From: Paenibacillus spongiae | Lineage (GTDB): Bacteria > Bacillota > Bacilli > Paenibacillales > Paenibacillaceae | Length of the DNA: 64,000 nt | Reading direction: 5' to 3' | NCBI RefSeq assembly: GCF_024734895.1 | Contig: NZ_CP091430.1 | Location: 6,156,501-6,220,500 of the forward strand | Shown: positions 60,075-64,000 of the stretch, in pieces | Numbering within the stretch: position 1 is the first letter of the stretch | Layout: each line of letters starts with the position of its first letter | Notes under the pieces: model-generated | Databases searched by the model: none | The model's input: only the letters and a program-made list of their open reading frames with translations | Told to the model about the DNA's origin: nothing | Position numbers and translations under genes: made by a program

Positions 60075-60698
60075 TCAACCCGGACAGCCATAAGGGGGTT
60101 TAGGCAAGCCTAAACGGTCTAGAGTGCCGCATATCGTACTTTGCCAGTAAGCCAGCTGGTCATCCAGATCTTTCGCCGAATGCTGTTGAATGATTTCGAC
60201 GTAGGCTGTAGCTGCTGCAACTTGCGGTTCGAAGGACCAGGACCAGTAATCCGTCCGATCGTAACGGCCGATCCATTGTCCGTCTACGCCGAATTTTTGT
60301 AAATCGGTTACGCCGATGACGGCTCCGTCCGCCGTTCTCAGCAAAAGGAAGACGCCGCCGGTAAATCCGGTTAATTTGACGTTGTTTTTCGTTCGGGTTA
60401 CGACATCAAGCTGGCCGGCAAGTGCTCCCGAGCGCTGCAGCGTGGCCCGTGTATACATGTAACGCCCGCCATTGGAGCTTTGCCAGGTAGACTCTGCGGA
60501 TAAAGAAGGAATGGTTTGGATCGTGGATGAAGATGAAGTGCTCCCACCCGTGCTTCCTCCTGTTCCACCATTATAACCGCCGCCATCGACCGGATCTTCC
60601 GACATCCGCGCAGAGACCGACATAGCAGGAACAGCAGCGAGCAGGGTAAAAGCGGCAAGCATAAACGTTAACAATAAACCTTTCCATCTTTTCATCAT
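60075..60698 (-). CDS. Secreted protein of unknown function
   Basis: A 207-residue exported protein. The signal peptide is MMKRWKGLLLTFMLAAFTLL with cleavage near VSA-RM. A Gly/Ser/Thr-rich linker (DGGGYNGGTGGSTGGSTSSS) follows, then a beta-rich domain (YTRATLQRSGALAGQLDVVT; GVFLLLRTADGAVIGVTDLQ). GGAGGG precedes the start at 60698. Two Cys near the C-terminus (STICGTL, PYGCPG) may form a disulfide. No family recognised. Confidence 0.65.
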   Translation of the reverse strand: MMKRWKGLLLTFMLAAFTLLAAVPAMSVSARMSEDPVDGGGYNGGTGGSTGGSTSSSSTIQTIPSLSAESTWQSSNGGRYMYTRATLQRSGALAGQLDVVTRTKNNVKLTGFTGGVFLLLRTADGAVIGVTDLQKFGVDGQWIGRYDRTDYWSWSFEPQVAAATAYVEIIQQHSAKDLDDQLAYWQSTICGTLDRLGLPKPPYGCPG

Positions 60699-60846
60699 AG
60701 AACCCTCCGTATAATTGATTTCTTGTGGTTGCAACCCTCTATCATTATTGAATATAAATCGTCATCCAAAAAGTACCATTTTTCTATAGTACCGGTGCAG
60801 GTATCGTTTATGCTTTCAGTGGTTAACTCGCTGAACCATGTGCAAA

Positions 60847-60876
60847 CACCCCCGGCGAATAATCGCCAAGGGTGCA
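60847..60876. terminator. Hairpin between secreted-protein genes
   Basis: CACCC-CCGGCG pairs with CGCC-AAGGGTG around AATAAT. T-tracts are weak on both sides. Confidence 0.5.
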
Positions 60877-60917
60877 TTTGTATCGTTCATATCATAAACG
60901 GCCTGCCGCTAACCCTA

Positions 60918-61619
60918 TTACTTAATCTTTTGCTGTTCCTCTTCCGTAATGAAATAAGCGTGGATATCATAATGCGGCACTTCAAACCCTTCATGCCCGG
61001 TTGCTTGAAATTCAATATCGAGCTGAACTACGGACGGCGACGGAACGCCTTTCATCCCCGCCAAGTTGGCGTGATCTGTTCCATTTACAAAATCCTCCTG
61101 CGCGATCATATACTCCAGGAAAACCAGTTTGCCGTTGTAGACGCCATAAATCGGACCCGTCGGCAAATCGCCTGCCTGCGGGTTGGACCAGTGTTCTCCC
61201 ATGGCTGGAACGACCGGAGTAATCTGAACCGAGCCCTTCGGCAATGCAAGCACGTATACTTCCTCTTGCTCCTGATCCCAGGCGACGCTTTGCGCATGGA
61301 CGGCTTTAGCAAGCTCCCGTACCCATGCCGTCGCTTCGCCCTGATGCCACCGAATATCGGTTATCGTTTGCCCGTTGAACGCAATCGATCGACGATCCTT
61401 GCTGACGGTTGCCTCCAAATCAAACAGCTTCGCAAATTGCGCTGCGGACACATAAGCTTTCCCATCCCAGCGATGATTGGCTGCGGATTGAACCTGTACG
61501 CCGTTAATCAGAACCGTCAGTCCATGCGGCTTGGAATGCCCCGCATGCGCACTTGCGACGGTTCCTCCCAATAGCATCATAAACATGAGTACGAGCAGCA
61601 TTGCACCTTTCTTCTTCAT
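60918..61619 (-). CDS. Secreted protein with copper-amine-oxidase N-terminal-like domain
   Basis: A 233-residue exported protein: signal peptide MKKKGAMLLVLMFMMLLGGT, cleavage near ASA-HA. Residues 30-110 resemble the copper amine oxidase N-terminal repeat (GLTVLINGVQVQSAANHRWD; KAYVSAAQFAKLFDLEATVS; RSIAFNGQTI). The C-terminal domain (LPTGPIYGVYNGKLVFLEYM; HYDIHAYFITEEE) is not recognised. GGGAGG before 61619 sets the start; the frame to 61661 runs into the upstream gene's end. It follows the NAD(P)-binding gene by 16 bases and may share its transcript. Confidence 0.75.
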   Translation of the reverse strand: MKKKGAMLLVLMFMMLLGGTVASAHAGHSKPHGLTVLINGVQVQSAANHRWDGKAYVSAAQFAKLFDLEATVSKDRRSIAFNGQTITDIRWHQGEATAWVRELAKAVHAQSVAWDQEQEEVYVLALPKGSVQITPVVPAMGEHWSNPQAGDLPTGPIYGVYNGKLVFLEYMIAQEDFVNGTDHANLAGMKGVPSPSVVQLDIEFQATGHEGFEVPHYDIHAYFITEEEQQKIK

Positions 61620-61635
61620 CGTTCTTTTCCTCCCT

Positions 61636-62505
61636 TTATTTATCATATTTCCATCCGGCAATCGTTTCGGCTACAAAAGCGTCGAAGGAACGCGGTTCAC
61701 GCAGCAGCAGTTCCTTCTGGCGCACGAAATCTTGCTCCGTCCCCAAACATCCATATTGCTGGAAGCTTTTATACATGACCCGATAATCGTTGGCAAGCCA
61801 ATCCGGCATCGTCATTGCCGCCTGTCGGTACCATGCACCCAGATCGTCACCGAAGTACCGGATATCCGCACCCGTATGGCGGCTGTACGTTTCAGCGATC
61901 GCTTCCCCCGTCAGAACCTCGGGCCCGTTAAGCGGATATTCCCCGCCTTCAAATCCTGTCAATAGAAGCGCGTTAGCCGCGGCATGGGCGATATCCCCTA
62001 CATCGACACGGTGGAGACCAACTGGACCGAGCGGTTGAGGGTACACCCTATTCTGTAGAATGGCGTCCCGGAACCAGTAATCGTTTTGAAAAAAGTTGTT
62101 CGGGCGCAAAATCGTGTAAGCCATCCCGGATCGCTTGATCGCGTCTTCAATCCCAATTTTGCTTTTGATATGAGGAATGTGCAGCATATGTTCCATCATC
62201 GGCACAGATAAAAATACGATTTTGCGGACGCCCGCTTTTTTGACCGCGGTAACGGCCTCGATCCCTTGACTTGTTTCGTTTTGAGCCATACTGGTCAAAA
62301 GAAATACGGCATCCAGTTGATCGAATGCCCCTTCCAGGCTGTCCGGAGCTTCCAAATCGCCGCGAAACCATTCCGCTTCCGAATACCTGCCCTGATGTTT
62401 TTCCGGATCCCGGGCAAGGATACGGACGAATGCATTGCGCTCCTCCAGCTCCCGTACTAAACGGCTTCCCACCGTCCCCGTACCGCCGATTACGCCGATT
62501 TTCAT
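61636..62505 (-). CDS. NmrA-like NAD(P)-binding protein
   Basis: A 289-residue atypical short-chain dehydrogenase. It begins MKIGVIGGTGTVGSRLVREL, with GxxGxxG as the nucleotide loop, then FRGDLEAPDSLEGAFDQLDA and TILRPNNFFQNDYWFRDAIL. It lacks a clear catalytic YxxxK, as in NmrA/QOR2-like redox sensors and reductases. The ATG overlaps the hemerythrin-like gene stop by four bases, so the two are coupled. A redox or oxygen-sensing role would fit but is inferred. Confidence 0.82.
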   Translation of the reverse strand: MKIGVIGGTGTVGSRLVRELEERNAFVRILARDPEKHQGRYSEAEWFRGDLEAPDSLEGAFDQLDAVFLLTSMAQNETSQGIEAVTAVKKAGVRKIVFLSVPMMEHMLHIPHIKSKIGIEDAIKRSGMAYTILRPNNFFQNDYWFRDAILQNRVYPQPLGPVGLHRVDVGDIAHAAANALLLTGFEGGEYPLNGPEVLTGEAIAETYSRHTGADIRYFGDDLGAWYRQAAMTMPDWLANDYRVMYKSFQQYGCLGTEQDFVRQKELLLREPRSFDAFVAETIAGWKYDK

Positions 62506-63197
62506 AAGCTCACCCCATCCGCCTCGACTTCCTCCAATGCGGCCTTGAGCCGATTCCAGCTCATCGCGTCCAGTCGCGATTCCGCCAATCCGAGCACGCC
62601 CGCATAGGCTTCCTTCGGCGCATACAGCTTCATTTCGCCGATCATTTCTACCCTTTCCTCGTGACTGATCGCGGGAATGATATAGTGCATAAATATGGCC
62701 ATCGTTTGGGGAGGAATGGACGAACGGATATTTTGCGAGAGCATCTTTAGCTCTTCATCCGACAAATGCTCCCACAATGCCGTCATACCGGGTCCCTCTT
62801 CGCGCTGAAGGTGAATCAAGTAATCGGCAGTGAATCGATTCAGCGCTTTGCCGACCTGATACCAGGCGTTCCGGCGTCCTACGGGGCCTTGCATGTTGAG
62901 CTCCAGTTGGTCAACCAGCACGGTCAGCTTGCCCAGTCCCAGCTCCAATCCGCTATGCTCTTCCTCCAATTGGAGCAAAGTGTCGGGGGCGTATTTGTTG
63001 TAGGATTCATTCAGATGGGCATCCTCGTCTCGCGAGTGGGCCTCCAGAATGACAACGACTCGGCGAAATTCCTCGACGAATGCAAGCACTTTTTCGTCGT
63101 CCGAACAATTGGCCGACCCGGCTTGATAGCATAAACTGCTTAATGCCAGCCGGATCCCTTTGTGAACCTGGGCGTACAGATCAAAACGATGAAACAT
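62502..63197 (-). CDS. Hemerythrin-like (HHE) domain protein
   Basis: A 231-residue four-helix protein. Candidate metal ligands are spread as in HHE domains: H10-equivalent VHKGIRLAL, HSRDEDAHL, EEEHSGLELGLG and LIHLQREEGPGMTAL. Such proteins bind a di-iron centre for oxygen or nitric-oxide handling. A GGAGCG ribosome site precedes 63197. It is coupled to the NmrA-like gene and lies downstream of a terminator after the LuxR gene. Confidence 0.78.
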   Translation of the reverse strand: MFHRFDLYAQVHKGIRLALSSLCYQAGSANCSDDEKVLAFVEEFRRVVVILEAHSRDEDAHLNESYNKYAPDTLLQLEEEHSGLELGLGKLTVLVDQLELNMQGPVGRRNAWYQVGKALNRFTADYLIHLQREEGPGMTALWEHLSDEELKMLSQNIRSSIPPQTMAIFMHYIIPAISHEERVEMIGEMKLYAPKEAYAGVLGLAESRLDAMSWNRLKAALEEVEADGVSL

Positions 63198-63349
63198 GTT
63201 CAGCGCTCCTTTGATATGAGAATGTAAGAATCATTCGATTACATGAATAAAATTATCAAATCCGCCGCTCGAGTCCTATCGAGTAAATAACGTATTCTTG
63301 CCGAGAAGAATTACGTATTCTCTTCCTCCCCGCCCCCGCAATATACGTA

Positions 63350-63391
63350 AAAAACCGCTAACCTCCCACAGACGCGGGCGATTAGCGGTTT
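63350..63391 (-). terminator. Terminator after the LuxR-type gene
   Basis: AAACCGCTAA pairs with TTAGCGGTTT around a long loop and is followed by TTTTACG on the minus strand. It separates the LuxR gene from the hemerythrin gene. Confidence 0.8.
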
Positions 63392-63397
63392 CTATCG

Positions 63398-64000
63398 TTA
63401 CAATTCCATCAAATATTTAACCAGCGAAGCTCTGGAGTTGATGCCGAGACGCCGGTATATTTTCTCTAGATGCGTGCTTACGGTACGCGGACTAATGATC
63501 AGCGCTTCCGCAATTTCATTGTTGGATAATCCTTCGGCAACGAGCCGGGCTACTTCCATCTCTCGTTTGCTCAACTCCGTTTCCTTCCTGTTTGCGCTCG
63601 CCGCGGCAGGCTTAGGCAAAGGAAACCCTAGTTTCTTCATCAACGCTTGGGTCGCCGTCAAATCATGTTCCGAGTCAAGACTCTCGAATATTTCCATGCA
63701 TTGGAGCAAGCGTTGTTTGGCTTCATTCGGGTCGGAGTCGATAAGCAGGCCCGCGTAAAAAAGCAAGGAACGACCGTAATCAAGCGGCATGTTTAACCGT
63801 TTAAAATTGTTGGCCGCTTCTGAGATATAAAGCAAAGAAGCTTTCCTGTTTCCTGAAGCAGCTTCAATCTTGCTGCATAACCGCCGTCCAAGCGCCCATG
63901 TGAACAAATTACCTTCCTTCTTGGCGGCAAGAAGCTCTTCAGCCGTTAGCAAGGCTCCTGTCCGATTGCCTGCAGCTAACTGAATTTCTCCCCATAGAGC
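63398..64000 (-). CDS. LuxR-type (MalT/TPR-like) transcriptional regulator, partial
   Basis: The C-terminal part of a large regulator whose 5' end lies beyond the window; about 200 codons are visible. The last 65 residues are a LuxR helix-turn-helix (LSKREMEVARLVAEGLSNNE, IAEALIISPRTVSTHLEKIY). The preceding part is helical TPR-like sequence (LWGEIQLAAGNRTGALLTAE; ISEAANNFKRLNMPLDYGRS), as in MalT-type ATPase regulators. It is on the same strand as the hemerythrin-NmrA genes but separated from them by a terminator. It may control them. Confidence 0.85.
   Translation of the reverse strand, partial: ALWGEIQLAAGNRTGALLTAEELLAAKKEGNLFTWALGRRLCSKIEAASGNRKASLLYISEAANNFKRLNMPLDYGRSLLFYAGLLIDSDPNEAKQRLLQCMEIFESLDSEHDLTATQALMKKLGFPLPKPAAASANRKETELSKREMEVARLVAEGLSNNEIAEALIISPRTVSTHLEKIYRRLGINSRASLVKYLMEL

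Noticed and set aside
59821-60103. Two plus-strand frames of 74 and 92 codons in the GC-rich spacer
   Set aside because: Overlapping frames in the same base stretch, Arg/Pro/Ala-rich, crossing a minus-strand terminator, with no ribosome site.
63223-63243. TGTAA...TTACA dyad before the hemerythrin-like gene
   Set aside because: The outer arms and the inner GAATCATTC are centred one base apart, so the symmetry is poor and may be chance.
1-64000. CRISPR arrays, tRNA, rRNA, riboswitches and intact prophage or IS
   Set aside because: Looked for by eye and not seen; the regular repeats at 1155-1336 and 30487-30804 have no constant repeat-spacer structure and no cas genes nearby.

Overview
The window looks like a chromosomal segment of a soil Firmicute, most likely Paenibacillus. 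Supporting signs are strong AGGAGG-type ribosome sites, SpoOM and CotF-like spore proteins, many sugar-import and glycoside-hydrolase loci with their own regulators, CcpA-type (cre) boxes, MerR/AraC/LacI/ROK regulators and several truncated insertion sequences. I saw no rRNA, tRNA, CRISPR array or intact mobile element.

Layout. 0-7.5 kb: 5' part of a sugar-binding lipoprotein gene, a 970-base repeat-rich spacer, then minus-strand housekeeping and modification genes: thyX coupled to a histidine phosphatase-Nudix fusion, a P-loop kinase, a methyltransferase, a GNAT and a membrane protein. 7.5-12.3 kb: ROK regulator - xylulokinase - GH32-like hydrolase, with a candidate operator. 12.5-19 kb: LacI regulator - two phytanoyl-CoA-dioxygenase-like (PhyH) oxygenases - sugar ABC importer without an ATPase gene. 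19-21.6 kb: arginine/ornithine catabolism (rocD-rocF) with a cre box, next to a transposase remnant. 21.7-23.9 kb: a decayed gene, spo0M, and a heme membrane protein. 23.9-30.3 kb: a divergent LysR-controlled locus with a sulfonate/nitrate-type ABC importer, an EamA exporter, a DinB/YfiT-like protein and an M20 amidohydrolase. 30.9-34.5 kb: AraC regulator and a GH116 glycosidase. 34.7-48.5 kb: many small-molecule kinases, acetyltransferases and other enzymes (three APH-fold kinases, GNATs, VOC, SDR, XRE-pentapeptide regulator, beta-lactamase fold, RidA), interrupted by spore-coat genes. 48.6-59.7 kb: an accessory zone with IS66 debris, a two-component system with a putative target membrane protein, a MerR-fucosidase pair, several broken genes and an ArsR-AHSA1 pair. 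60-64 kb: secreted proteins and an NmrA/hemerythrin pair next to a LuxR-type regulator.

The most interesting systems are (1) the LacI-PhyH-PhyH-sugar ABC operon, with two near-identical 18-base operators at 17776 and 18864, a candidate oxidative route for an unknown sugar-like compound; (2) the LysR-ABC-EamA / SBP-DinB-M20 locus, which could import and deacylate a sulfur- or nitrogen-containing N-acyl compound; and (3) an operon at 40.5-42.6 kb where a GNAT gene carries an in-frame amber codon and the small gene before it a one-base frameshift. Repeats with no assigned function are also prominent: a dispersed GGACAT...CGTTATT family, a four-copy TTGTTG...CAACAA palindrome array, and tetranucleotide slippage repeats.

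All functional names come from reading motifs by eye. No database search was run, and start sites were chosen from visible ribosome sites.
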